Shown here: positions 53,001 through 60,793 of the stretch, in pieces
Layout: each line of letters starts with the position of its first letter
How positions within the stretch are numbered: position 1 is the stretch's first letter
Source: Planctomycetota bacterium
Lineage (GTDB): Bacteria; Planctomycetota; Phycisphaerae; UBA1845
Reading direction: 5' to 3'
DNA: 64,000 nucleotides
NCBI GenBank assembly: GCA_029558835.1
Contig: JAKQDH010000034.1
Location: 106,859 to 170,858, forward strand
Position numbers and translations under genes: made by a program
Notes under the pieces: model-generated
What the model saw: only the letters and a program-made list of their open reading frames with translations
Databases searched by the model: none
What the model was told of the DNA's origin: nothing

Positions 53001-54549
53001 GGTCGGCGCGCAACGTGGTGAGTTCGTCGGCGAGCTGCGTGCGAAGGGCGGTATCGCCCGGCCCGTCCGCAAGAGCCTCGATCTGAAGTTCCAGCCGCAG
53101 CAGGGTCGCGTCGAGGCGGTGCGGTTCGAACGGCTCGGCACGGCGGGCGTAGTGCAGCGCTTTGACTGGGTCATAGCGCTGACACAAACGGGCCAGCCGT
53201 AAGGCAATGGCCGCGTCCGCGGGGTTGCGTTCCAGGTAAGTCTCCCAGGCGCCGATGCTGCGGCGGGCCTGCCCGGTGTCGAGGTAGGCCTGGCCGAGAT
53301 ACGCAAAGGCGGGGGCACAGCCGGGTTGCCGTTCGACGAGCGGTTCGAGGGCGTTGATGACGTCGTAGGGTTTGCCCTCGGCCTGGGCGACCAGGGCCGC
53401 CAAGAGTGCGGGCTCCTCGCCCGCGCCGGGGGCAGCGGTGCTACCACCGGTCATCGCGCTCTGGAACTCGGTCAGCCACCGGTGGGCGGCGGACAGATCG
53501 CCGGCCGCGACGTACAGGCGAATGACGGACGGCAGGAGCTGCGCTTGCAGGGCCGGCGGCACCTCATTGAGCACACGGACGGCGAAGTTCGCGGCTTCCT
53601 GGGCATTGCCGCGGTGCAGGACAAGCTCGCAATGCAAGCGGAGGCGTTCGAGGGTCAGGTGGTCCGCGTCGATGTCGTACTGCTCGAGCACCTCGGGAGT
53701 CACCGCTTCGAGCGCTTCCAGGTGTGCGGTCGCCCGGGTTGATTCACCCCACGCCAACCACTCGTCGGCGGCGTACAGCCGCAGTTGCGGGTCAGCGAGG
53801 GGTTGGCGTTCGGCCGCTTCGAGGTCGGCCCTGGCCGCGACGGCGTCACGCGTGTAAGCCCGGTGCAGGGCTGCTCGGCGCAGGTAGAGAGCCGACGCGT
53901 GGGGATTCTGCTCGATGCCCTGCGTGAGCCAGCGTAAGGCCTCGGGCACCGCGTCGGCGGGCTTCTGGCGCAGCGCGAGGCTGCTGAGCAGGAGAATGGC
54001 CTCAATCTGGTCGGGACGGGCTTGGACGAGCCGGGCGGCCGTGTCGCGTGCTTCAGTGTCCTTGCCCTGTGCGAAGAGGGCTTGACTGAGCAGGAGTTGA
54101 GCCTCAGCGTCGTCGGGCTGGACGGCGAGGCGTTGGCGGCAGATGTAGGCCATTTCGTTGAAGTCGCCGACCCGGGCGTAGAGCTTGGCGAGGGTGGCGC
54201 ACAGGTGCGCGTCACCGGGCTGGGAGCGCAGGAGCCGCCGGTAGGCAGCCAGCGCTGCTCCCGCGTGGTCGCGGTCGAGTGGGCGGACCGCGAGATTGGC
54301 CTCGGCAAAGCGGGCGAGCTGGTCGCGGTCGTCGGGGAACTTAGACAGGTAGACTTTCAGGTGCCTGCAAGCGGCCGCCCAGTCCTGCCGGGCGGCGGCA
54401 TCCTCGGCGGCGGTCAGGGCCCGATGGGCCGTCACGCGGGTGCGTACCTGATAGCCTGCCAGCAAGCCGATCGGCAGTACGGTGGCGACCAGGACGACGA
54501 TCACGAGGATCCTGAGGTTGACCCGTCGGGATGAGGCGAGGTGCTGCAT
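50047..54549 (-). CDS. Large TPR-repeat membrane-anchored protein of the exosortase region
   Basis: A 1500-residue protein with an N-terminal membrane helix (RILVIVVLVATVLPIGLLAGY, about residues 13-33), then tetratricopeptide repeats almost to the end (for example AYLGQAYLDTGQARRSIGAWETYLERNPADAAIALRLARL; ALNDLAWILHEHLQRPEEALTLADKGVARYPDDPHLLDTRG). Start 54549 is set at the hydrophobic N-terminus; the upstream ORF has no domain. Large TPR proteins (PrsT-like) accompany exosortase/EPS systems and are thought to organise secretion of polysaccharide or proteins. Repeat number cannot be set exactly by eye. Confidence 0.88.
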   Translation of the reverse strand: MQHLASSRRVNLRILVIVVLVATVLPIGLLAGYQVRTRVTAHRALTAAEDAAARQDWAAACRHLKVYLSKFPDDRDQLARFAEANLAVRPLDRDHAGAALAAYRRLLRSQPGDAHLCATLAKLYARVGDFNEMAYICRQRLAVQPDDAEAQLLLSQALFAQGKDTEARDTAARLVQARPDQIEAILLLSSLALRQKPADAVPEALRWLTQGIEQNPHASALYLRRAALHRAYTRDAVAARADLEAAERQPLADPQLRLYAADEWLAWGESTRATAHLEALEAVTPEVLEQYDIDADHLTLERLRLHCELVLHRGNAQEAANFAVRVLNEVPPALQAQLLPSVIRLYVAAGDLSAAHRWLTEFQSAMTGGSTAAPGAGEEPALLAALVAQAEGKPYDVINALEPLVERQPGCAPAFAYLGQAYLDTGQARRSIGAWETYLERNPADAAIALRLARLCQRYDPVKALHYARRAEPFEPHRLDATLLRLELQIEALADGPGDTALRTQLADELTTLRADHPAVTRIVTLQARLATSEDGMGRGIDALEQVLASGDHPLEAALQLATLYQRQQRWTEGIEACARAVARQPDLAAPRILMAGLQVLADQPDAARRTLQEAVAATQGAARLWARLAQAEFEQKHGSPEAAHLRREQLRSELLAVEPDTPLTADQRRTAQLTLARLLLDSPARADGVAFLEELARLDPQQVPPRLALLRLPEVLADPARAQVLVDDLRRIEGDRGARWRTEQVRLWLTQADWTAHAAEAETLLADFVRAHPDLPEPVLALGELNERLGRAAQAADLYQRCADADPRDLSVAARLLTTLQKQARYRDAEIVLNRFPRAAPALSAHRINVALALENYEQALTGLERRLTDDPADAGARLVLAWWTYRHNGDAERALTLLREAADAQNDALFRAVQVRILQAEGRQTEALALLNAAVEHADAFSARLQRAQFLAGSGRLDEAEQDYARLPELAAQPADGWGALAAFYRRAGRPDRTLAALRQGLNQAPDDPSLHRMLVEALLYARDPQQRQEGEARLADLLTAEPDDPQVHLLRAVKLATAPSPADRREAVSLLQELVERDPHNVPAWDLLIRTAPDLGGADDAYARLQRAIGTNPQDTNLRALQAVMELDKGNSDEALTLAEAVLRSDPASLPARQVLAQAAINRKDLDGALRLINETLTLYPHDDTTCAMQANALAATGDTKAARTRLEEFCRTEAGRQSLKARLALVRLCRGAGDTAAVNAVLAELQQLAPQDPRVLAECFRTWAEQGEWPTLIAALLDPDGRPRTLDPALLELGASLLVTAAQGKPEQQQHLHVAVDLLRTVTDLQPDRANGYVQQAQVAYLLGRLDAAADAYRQALAREPYHAQALNDLAWILHEHLQRPEEALTLADKGVARYPDDPHLLDTRGVILTTLGRLDAAREDLERCVSLTETVPATRAQALLHLGRVLVRQNQYADAQARLNEALTLDQQHQVLSDAERAEIERLLTSTHASADRSP

Positions 54550-54737
54550 GGGCGTCCCCTTCGTATCCCCGCGTGCTTCAGGCGGGGGCAGTTTGTTCGT
54601 CCGTGGGCCCGATAACCAAAGGCGCGCGGGTGCGTCACGTACTGCGCGCACCGGGCCCCCTTGTTTTTCGTCGTGGCCGGCACCTTGCTTGAGACGATCG
54701 GTGAGGAGAGACCACACGGCCGAGGGGGATAGGAAGA

Positions 54738-54776
54738 CGGGCCGCACGGCGAGGCTATGCCCCGCCGTGCGGCCCG
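54738..54776 (-). terminator. Strong hairpin between the CTERM gene and the TPR gene
   Basis: A perfect 14-bp stem CGGGCCGCACGGCG/CGCCGTGCGGCCCG with an 11-nt loop, followed on the minus strand by TCTTCCT. It lies 133 bases past the CTERM gene stop and likely separates that unit from the TPR gene. The gap 54550-54908 holds no other signal. Confidence 0.6.
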
Positions 54777-54908
54777 AGTGAAGTTGCAGCCTGGTCCCGC
54801 CGGCTACCCTTTGCCCCAGTCCCGGTTCCCGGCGGCTGCTCGGACGGGGCATTTGACACAGGCTCTACGCTGGTCGTAGGGGCCTGCTTCCCGCTCCCGC
54901 AAGGATCG

Positions 54909-55538
54909 TTACGACAGCCGACGACGGCACCAGGTAACCAACCCCAGCCCGAACGCGCCGAGCAGTACCGCACCAGGGACAGGGACGAGCTTAGTGCTGG
55001 CGGTACTGTTCAGTGCCGGCTGCCCCTCAAACTGCACGGCGATGAGGCTGGCTCCGCCCAGCGCCAATCCACCGCCGCGGCCGGTGTGGTTCCCGGGCAA
55101 CATCGGGGTGCATACGCCGGCGGCGCCGTTGGTGAAAACGACCAGGGTATTGCCTGAACGACCGGCCCCAGCGGACGACATCCACAGCGTCACTACCGCG
55201 TCGTTGTGTTCGCCGCCCGGGGTGCCAACGCCTTCCCAAACCAGCGGCGGCTCTTCGCCGATGGCGACGGAAACGAGTCCTCCGCGAGAGAGAGGAGCGT
55301 TGGCAGGAACGGACAGCGTACCCAGCAGTGGATCGCAATCCCACGGCGGGATACCCAGCGTCAAAGCCGTTGGTTCAGCGGTCGTCGGTGCCAGGCAGGG
55401 GTTGTCGGCGGCGCCTCGTGCGGCATGCACATCGATCAACCCGAATGTGAAAACAGGCTCGACGGCGTACGCGGGTACCGACGCCGCTATGAGCAAGATA
55501 CAACCGACTGCAATCGCCTTGTCCATCGCCATTCCCAT
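54909..55538 (-). CDS. Secreted protein with PxPGA-type C-terminal sorting signal
   Basis: A 209-residue exported protein. The signal peptide (KAIAVGCILLIAASVPAYA) is cleaved near residue 25. The middle is a beta-rich domain of unknown family with two Cys (NPCLAP, WDCDP) and PLVWEGVGTPGGEHNDAVVTLWM. The C-terminus is VPVPGAVLLGAFGLGLVTW plus CRRRLS: a motif, one hydrophobic helix and a basic end, like PEP-CTERM but with PGA in place of PEP. The two downstream-numbered paralogues carry nearly the same signal. Confidence 0.82.
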   Translation of the reverse strand: MGMAMDKAIAVGCILLIAASVPAYAVEPVFTFGLIDVHAARGAADNPCLAPTTAEPTALTLGIPPWDCDPLLGTLSVPANAPLSRGGLVSVAIGEEPPLVWEGVGTPGGEHNDAVVTLWMSSAGAGRSGNTLVVFTNGAAGVCTPMLPGNHTGRGGGLALGGASLIAVQFEGQPALNSTASTKLVPVPGAVLLGAFGLGLVTWCRRRLS

Positions 55539-55598
55539 CCCTTCTGCCTGCTGCGGCCGCCTGGAACAACCAGGCGGGCAGCGCGTTTCAGCGCGGGG

Positions 55599-56288
55599 CT
55601 AGCTCTTGCGGCGGTTGACCCAGCCCACGAGGCTCAGTCCGAGGGCGCCGAGGACAACCGCTCCCGGCGCGGGGATCCGAACCAACTGGTCCTGCTTCTG
55701 ATGAGCGAACTCACCGGCGTGCCCGGCCGTATAGAGGTTCATCACCCGCACCTGGCCGATGGTGTTGCCCCAGTTGGTGTACCACGACCCACCGGGCGCC
55801 ACGGCGGCGACGGCCTCGTTGTACCAGGCCAGCGCCTGGCCGTTGATCGAGGTGACCTCCTGCTCGATGTACCAGATTGCCTCCTGCAACTCGTCCGCGG
55901 ACGCGTTCCGGCTCGAGCCGGCGTAGTTGTAGTTGGACAACGTGCCGTCGGTGAACCGGGTGTACAGGTAGGCCGTTTTGGCATCCAGCGGGTCCGGGTT
56001 GCCGCCGGCAACGCCGCCACCGATCGCGGCGGTGTTCAGGACCACGCTGTAGGGAGTGTTGTAAGCGATGTACTCGTTCCGCTCGATGCAGAACGTGACG
56101 AAATCGTAGCTGCTCTGTGCCACGTTGGTGACGAAGGGCACGGGTATGGTGCCAACGTCTCTAACGTCAAACTCTCCGCCGTTGGTCGTGCCATATCCGT
56201 CGAACAGGCGAATCTGCATGTCAGCCAGCGCCGGAAGCGCCGTCACCGCCACCCCGAACACAGCCATGATGATGTATGTCTTACGCAC
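55599..56288 (-). CDS. Thioester-domain-like secreted protein with PxPGA C-terminal signal (copy 1)
   Basis: A 229-residue exported protein starting at GTG 56288 after AAAGGAGAG. Signal peptide MRKTYIIMAVFGVAVTALPALA. The core has DFVTFCIERNEYI (Cys67), a GGxxGG-x-PDPLDAKTAYLY segment and ADELQEAIWYIEQE (Gln135). An F-C-I-E strand paired with an L-Q-x-A-I-W helix matches the layout of Cys-Gln thioester domains of Gram-positive adhesins. It ends IPAPGAVVLGALGLSLVGW-VNRRKS. Its neighbour is a tandem paralogue. The thioester is an inference from motif only. Confidence 0.85.
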   Translation of the reverse strand: MRKTYIIMAVFGVAVTALPALADMQIRLFDGYGTTNGGEFDVRDVGTIPVPFVTNVAQSSYDFVTFCIERNEYIAYNTPYSVVLNTAAIGGGVAGGNPDPLDAKTAYLYTRFTDGTLSNYNYAGSSRNASADELQEAIWYIEQEVTSINGQALAWYNEAVAAVAPGGSWYTNWGNTIGQVRVMNLYTAGHAGEFAHQKQDQLVRIPAPGAVVLGALGLSLVGWVNRRKS

Positions 56289-56410
56289 GGTTAGCTCTCC
56301 TTTCCTCGTGCAAGCTTCTTGTAGACTGCGAATGTCCCGGACCCTCCCGCGGTTCTCCCGCGGAACCTCGCGGACCGACCACGGGCTCCGGGGCGCGCTT
56401 CAGCGTCGGG

Positions 56411-57109
56411 TTAGCTCCGCCGACGGTTGATCCAACCTACCAGGCCCAGCCCCAGAGCGCCCAGCACAACGGCTCCCGGAGCGGGAATGCGGACCAAGAG
56501 GTCCTGCCTGTGGAACGTGGAGTTGCCGGCGTAGCCGACGGCGTAGAGGTTCATGACGCGCACGTTGCCAATCGAGTCGGCACCCCACTGCGCGAACCAC
56601 GAACCACCCGCGGCGACGGCAGTGGCGGCCTCGTTGTACCAGGTCAACGCCTGCCCATTGAGCGTGGCGCTTTCCTGCTCGAGGTAGTAGATCACTTCCT
56701 GCAACTCGTTCGCCGAGGCGTCCCGACCGATGCCGGAATCGGCGTAGTCGTAGCCGGACAACGTGCCGTCGGTGAACTGAGAGAACAGGTAGGCCGTTTT
56801 CGCATCCAGCGGGTCGGGTGTCCCGCCGCCGACGCCGCCACGAATGGCGACGGTGTTGAGAACCACGTCGTACGTGGTGTCGTAGTCAACGTACTCGTTG
56901 CCCTCGATGCAGAACGTAATGAAGTCGTGGGGGGCCTGGAACACGCTCGTCACGAAGGGAATGGGCGTGCTCCCCACGTCGTCCACGTCGAACTCTCCAC
57001 CGAAGTTCGTGCCATACCCGTCGTACAGGCGAAGCTGCATGTCGCCCAGTGCCGGCAGCGCCGTCACGGACAGGGCCAGCACGGCGATGATGAAATATGC
57101 CTTACGCAT
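56411..57109 (-). CDS. Thioester-domain-like secreted protein with PxPGA C-terminal signal (copy 2)
   Basis: A 232-residue tandem paralogue of the preceding gene, alignable over the full length with few gaps. ATG 57109 follows AGGAGG and AAAGGAGAG. Signal peptide MRKAYFIIAVLALSVTALPALG, DFITFCIEGNEYV (Cys67), GGTPDPLDAKTAYLFSQFTDG, ANELQEVIYYLEQE (Gln137), and end IPAPGAVVLGALGLGLVGW-INRRRS. The long ORF to 57790 beyond this start is a frame shadow of the next gene. Both copies keep the Cys and Gln, suggesting selection on them. Confidence 0.87.
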   Translation of the reverse strand: MRKAYFIIAVLALSVTALPALGDMQLRLYDGYGTNFGGEFDVDDVGSTPIPFVTSVFQAPHDFITFCIEGNEYVDYDTTYDVVLNTVAIRGGVGGGTPDPLDAKTAYLFSQFTDGTLSGYDYADSGIGRDASANELQEVIYYLEQESATLNGQALTWYNEAATAVAAGGSWFAQWGADSIGNVRVMNLYAVGYAGNSTFHRQDLLVRIPAPGAVVLGALGLGLVGWINRRRS

Positions 57110-57242
57110 GATTGACTCTCCTTTTCCTCCTGCGCGTCCCCTGGGGACGCAGAACCTGCAAGACACTGTGGGGATTCCGTCCGGAAGCCCCACCGCAGGC
57201 GGCGGACGCGGTGCCCGGCCGTCTGCCGAGTGCGAACAGAGG

Positions 57243-57815
57243 TTAGCAGGAGTACGGAGGTGCGCGCGGCGCGGCCGGGGCCACGACCTGCTGCGGATGC
57301 CCCGCAGGCCGGTCGTCGTACCGCCAGCGCTCCGGAGAGGGTGCGAACCCCACGTCGTCGTCCGGCACGTCAAACAAACAGGGCGGCGGCGCGTGGAACT
57401 CAAAGTCGAACGCGACGGCGTGCCCGATCTGGAACGGGCCGCCGGTGTGATACCAGTCGGGGAACGTGTCCAGCAAGTGAAGGCGCTTCGCCGAGCGCAC
57501 GACCTGCCAGGTTCCCAAGCTGAGCATGGCGGACACAAACAAGCTCGCGCTGCCGGCCAAACCCGGCAACTCACGCACTGTCGTGGCGGCATCAAGCGCG
57601 GCGGGCGGCAGAGCCGGGCTGAGCGAGCGGCCTGACCAACCGCCCAGCACATCAGGTGACGGCGAGGTTGCCACGCGGGCCAAGGCCGCGACAGCAACGC
57701 TCTGACCCGGCGTCGATTGCGGCACGTCACACGCGACATGCAGATCGCCACGTGCCTGGGACGCACCGCCCGCGCTGAGCAGCAGGACAAGGAAGAATGT
57801 GGCGACCCTCTTCAC
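57243..57815 (-). CDS. Secreted protein of unknown family in the exosortase region
   Basis: A 190-residue exported protein; GTG 57815 opens the signal peptide VKRVATFFLVLLLSAGGASQA. The mature part has a conserved-looking DLHVACDVPQSTPGQSV and a Pro/Tyr/Trp-rich end (DTFPDWYHTGG, PCLFDVPDDDVGFAPSPERWRYDD). There is no CTERM signal, membrane helix or known domain. It lies 133 bases upstream of the thioester-like genes on the same strand. The alternative ATG at 57869 would add 18 basic residues. Confidence 0.65.
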   Translation of the reverse strand: MKRVATFFLVLLLSAGGASQARGDLHVACDVPQSTPGQSVAVAALARVATSPSPDVLGGWSGRSLSPALPPAALDAATTVRELPGLAGSASLFVSAMLSLGTWQVVRSAKRLHLLDTFPDWYHTGGPFQIGHAVAFDFEFHAPPPCLFDVPDDDVGFAPSPERWRYDDRPAGHPQQVVAPAAPRAPPYSC

Positions 57816-57984
57816 AACGCTCTCCGTACGCGCGCTCGGCGGACGGCGATGCCGTCTCGCGCGGCGCACTGTTTAGTCGTTGCATTGTACGCACTTTGAC
57901 GCCGATTCGTCAAGGAAGTTGAATCTGGTTCGTGAGGATCACGAGATGGGACGTGGAGGGTTCCGAGGGCGCCCCGATGCAGAG

Positions 57985-58503
57985 TCAACCCACGGGCTTG
58001 CGTCCTCTAAGGCACCCGGTAATCAGCAGCAGGACTCCGAGAGCTGCGGCAATAGCCTGACGGCCTCCAAAGCCGGGAGACCTGCCCAGGCCGAGGTAGT
58101 CAGCCAGCAGCGTCAGCGACCCGGTAAGCAGACCGATAACCGCGAGGGTCGGGATTCTTAATAGAGCGCCCGTGAGCAACAAGACCGCGGCGAGGAGCAC
58201 ACCGGCCCATTGTTGGTAACCGAAGCCTTGTGTGTTTCCCAGGCGCAACTGGTCGGCAAGGAGGGCAAGCAGCAGCAGGTATAGCCCGAGAACCGTCAGA
58301 ACGGCCGCATGGTGCAGGGACCGACCGGTTGCGCCCAGGTTCCGGGCGCTGGGAACGGTGCCGCTGGCTGCGCCACCTGCGGGAAGCCCCGGCGGGACCG
58401 GTAGCGGCGGCGTCGCGCGCGGTTCATCCGGAGTAGGGCGGACGGGTCGAGGACGTTCGGGAAGGCCCGACTGAGTTTCGCGGGGTTCAGGTCCGTTGGT
58501 CAC
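57985..58503 (-). CDS. Small multi-pass membrane protein coupled to the exosortase
   Basis: A 172-residue protein. GTG 58503 overlaps the exosortase 3' end by 17 bases. After a Pro-rich cytoplasmic N-terminus (~55 residues) come four predicted helices: AAVLTVLGLYLLLLALLADQ, WAGVLLAAVLLLTGALL, LAVIGLLTGSLTLLADYLGL and AIAAALGVLLLITGCL. No family is recognised. Tight coupling to the exosortase suggests a partner role in the sorting complex. Confidence 0.75.
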   Translation of the reverse strand: MTNGPEPRETQSGLPERPRPVRPTPDEPRATPPLPVPPGLPAGGAASGTVPSARNLGATGRSLHHAAVLTVLGLYLLLLALLADQLRLGNTQGFGYQQWAGVLLAAVLLLTGALLRIPTLAVIGLLTGSLTLLADYLGLGRSPGFGGRQAIAAALGVLLLITGCLRGRKPVG

Positions 58504-59392
58504 GGGGTGGGGGCTCCTCAATGAGACGACCCATAAGCCAGAGCTCACCGATGAGGATGAGCAGCGCGAGGGGCATCATGGTAAGCCCGGCGCCGTCGTG
58601 GAAGAAGCGTTCGGCCGTGGCCGACGAGGCCACGAGGAAGAGCACGGCCGTAACGACGAGGCGAGCGAGGTTGCAGAGAATGGCCACCGGAATGCTCGAG
58701 ATGAGCAAGGTGATCTTCTGCCAGCGGGGTCGGGGAACAAGGTAAGCCAGGGTGGCCGCCACCACCACGAACGCCGTGAGCATGCGCAGACCGCTGCACG
58801 CCTCGGCAACGGCTACCTGCACCTCGTGGTTGAGAAGCAGCGTGTTGCCTTCGCGGATGACGGTAACCCCGAACAATTCCAGCAGACAGACGGCCCCGGT
58901 GGTGGCAAGTTGCTGGAGCGGGCCGGCGATGCAGTTGTGCAGCACGCCGGGCAGGGGGACGGCCAGCAGCAAGAACGCCAGGATCCAGCGTAGGCGACGG
59001 AGACATTCGGTACCCGCCACGAGCCAGACCAAGGCGGCAACGGTGAGCACGAGGGAGTACCGTTCGGCGGACTCATACAGGTAGATGAGCCCGAAGCCCC
59101 GCGCCGCCTGGGCAACCACCAGCAGCGCCAGACCCCACCAGCACGGTTGGATGCCGCAGGACTGCAAGTGGCGGCGGTCGTGCCAGAGCATGTACAGGGC
59201 CGCCAACGGTACCAGTTGCCCGACGGAATAGTTGTCGTCGCGCTGCCAGTCCGCAAACAGACGGACGAGCGTTGCCCAGTAGCACCAAGTCAGCCCGGCC
59301 GCCAACGCCAGCGCGGTGCCCATGCCGCGCCAGGCGGCCGCTGCCTGGAGCTCCGCGGGACGAGGGCAAGTGATGGGAGTGGATCGCGTCAC
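58487..59392 (-). CDS. Exosortase (transpeptidase for CTERM proteins)
   Basis: A 301-residue inner-membrane cysteine protease/transpeptidase with about eight helices. It cuts C-terminal sorting signals of exported proteins. The family triad is present: Cys199 in VAEACSGLRML, Arg244 in LCNLARLVVTAV, His265 in RFFHDGAGL. The N-terminal half has the conserved WxxD-x4-YS-x-G-x-L-V-P stretch (DWQRDDNYSVGQLVPLAA). Its likely substrates are the PxPGA proteins at 54.9-57.1 kb. The exosortase subtype is not assigned. Confidence 0.94.
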   Translation of the reverse strand: MTRSTPITCPRPAELQAAAAWRGMGTALALAAGLTWCYWATLVRLFADWQRDDNYSVGQLVPLAALYMLWHDRRHLQSCGIQPCWWGLALLVVAQAARGFGLIYLYESAERYSLVLTVAALVWLVAGTECLRRLRWILAFLLLAVPLPGVLHNCIAGPLQQLATTGAVCLLELFGVTVIREGNTLLLNHEVQVAVAEACSGLRMLTAFVVVAATLAYLVPRPRWQKITLLISSIPVAILCNLARLVVTAVLFLVASSATAERFFHDGAGLTMMPLALLILIGELWLMGRLIEEPPPRDQRT

Positions 59393-59581
59393 GTCAATTG
59401 CACCGCTGGGTCTGCGTCACCTGATTCCCCGTATGTAGCGGGCGCGTACGCTGTCCTTCCGGGAAACGGCATTCACCTCGCGGCCACCACCGAAGGGCGC
59501 CGGCAGTCCGCATCATGGTACGTCGCGGGTTGGCCCCCTCGAGGTGAATCACAATACAACGGGCACGGATAGCCGTTTCTC

Positions 59582-60286
59582 CTATGGTCGTTCCCGCAGG
59601 GCATCCTGCACGGCCGTGGTCAAGGTCGCCGCGATCAGCGGTGCGGCCTCTTCCAGAAACGCGCGTCCCCATTGCTCGGCTTGCGTCTGGTCGGCGGCAG
59701 CGGTGGTCGTGGAGACCTGTACCTGGGCGACATAATGGACGGGCGTCGGCGAGCGCCACAAGCGCGCGCGCAACGCGGACACGTCGGCGCTGCGCTGACC
59801 GCTGATGTCATAGTAATTCAGCACCGTAACCTGTCCGGCGTCGAGCCCACCCCGGCCGAAGCGGTAGCGCCGCAGGGGCACGACGCTCCCGTCAACCGTC
59901 CGGAGTTCCTCGCCGACGGCTTCCAACCTCGCCCAGCCGGCCGCGGGGTAGCAGACTTCCGGTCGATGCGGCAGCAGGTCACGGAAGTGTACACCGTAAG
60001 CGATGTACAGAGCGACTGCGCCGGCAGCGTCCTGCCGGGTGTAGATGCGGTTGACGAAGTCATCGACGTCCGCGGCCTGGATGGTGGCCTCATCCAACGG
60101 CAAGTCCTGTCCGACCCACGGGCCGATCACGGTGGGCAGGCGGTTCAGTGTGCCGCGCGCGAGTACGGCCGCACCCGAGGGGCCGCCCAAACGCTCAGCC
60201 AGAGCGCGGTAGCCGAACCCGCCGGCCAGTAGGACCAGCAGGGCCACGCAGGCACTCGCGGCAGGGTTGAGTCGTGGGCGCTGCAA
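59582..60286 (-). CDS. epsI: EpsI-family exosortase-associated protein
   Basis: A 234-residue protein, membrane-anchored (VALLVLLAGGFGYRALAERL, about residues 14-33), with the DUF3485/EpsI hallmark HRPEVCYPAAGW (Cys112) and the NYYDISGQRSADVSALRARLWRS segment. EpsI proteins accompany, or are fused to, exosortases and are linked to exopolysaccharide export. The gene is 190 bases upstream of the exosortase on the same strand. The gap between them holds no supported ORF. Confidence 0.92.
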   Translation of the reverse strand: MQRPRLNPAASACVALLVLLAGGFGYRALAERLGGPSGAAVLARGTLNRLPTVIGPWVGQDLPLDEATIQAADVDDFVNRIYTRQDAAGAVALYIAYGVHFRDLLPHRPEVCYPAAGWARLEAVGEELRTVDGSVVPLRRYRFGRGGLDAGQVTVLNYYDISGQRSADVSALRARLWRSPTPVHYVAQVQVSTTTAAADQTQAEQWGRAFLEEAAPLIAATLTTAVQDALRERP

Positions 60287-60793
60287 ACTGCGTTTTCCTT
60301 TCGCATCAACGACACTGATCCAATTCGGCGGAGGCCGGCCGGTTCGTGACCAGCCCGCGGGGCCGGCCGACGGCCGGCAGCGTGAGTCACCGTACGCAAA
60401 CCTGCGTCACCGGCAGCGGCTTTACGCCGCTTCCGGACGGCCTCGGTTTGGATCCTGGCGCCGCGGCGCGCGCGGGTTCCCAGCTACGTCATCGGCAGAA
60501 ACGATCGCCTGAGCGGACCTTCAGCGTGGGAGCTCGGGGACCGATAAGTTCGCCGCCGAGGCGGACGCGACCGTGGTCCGCGTGCTCGGGTGCCGTGGGT
60601 TTCGGGGCGGTCAGGCACGACTGGCGGGGGAGGTGGGGCCGCAGTGTCGCATCGGTCGGGAGACGAAGGGGAATTGTAAGTTACAGGTGGAGGGGTGCGC
60701 CCGATCACCGGGTGCCCCATGCACGTGCCCGTGGGCCACAAGCTGCCGGCCGAGGCGCGGGGCCCAGGAGGATGCCAATGCCAGGAGGGGACT
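60287..60793. other. Divergent intergenic region upstream of epsI and the beta-helix gene
   Basis: About 500 bases with no supported gene. ORFs here are low complexity. It must carry the promoter for the exosortase run and for the plus-strand gene. No clear sigma-70 pair was recognised. Confidence 0.4.
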
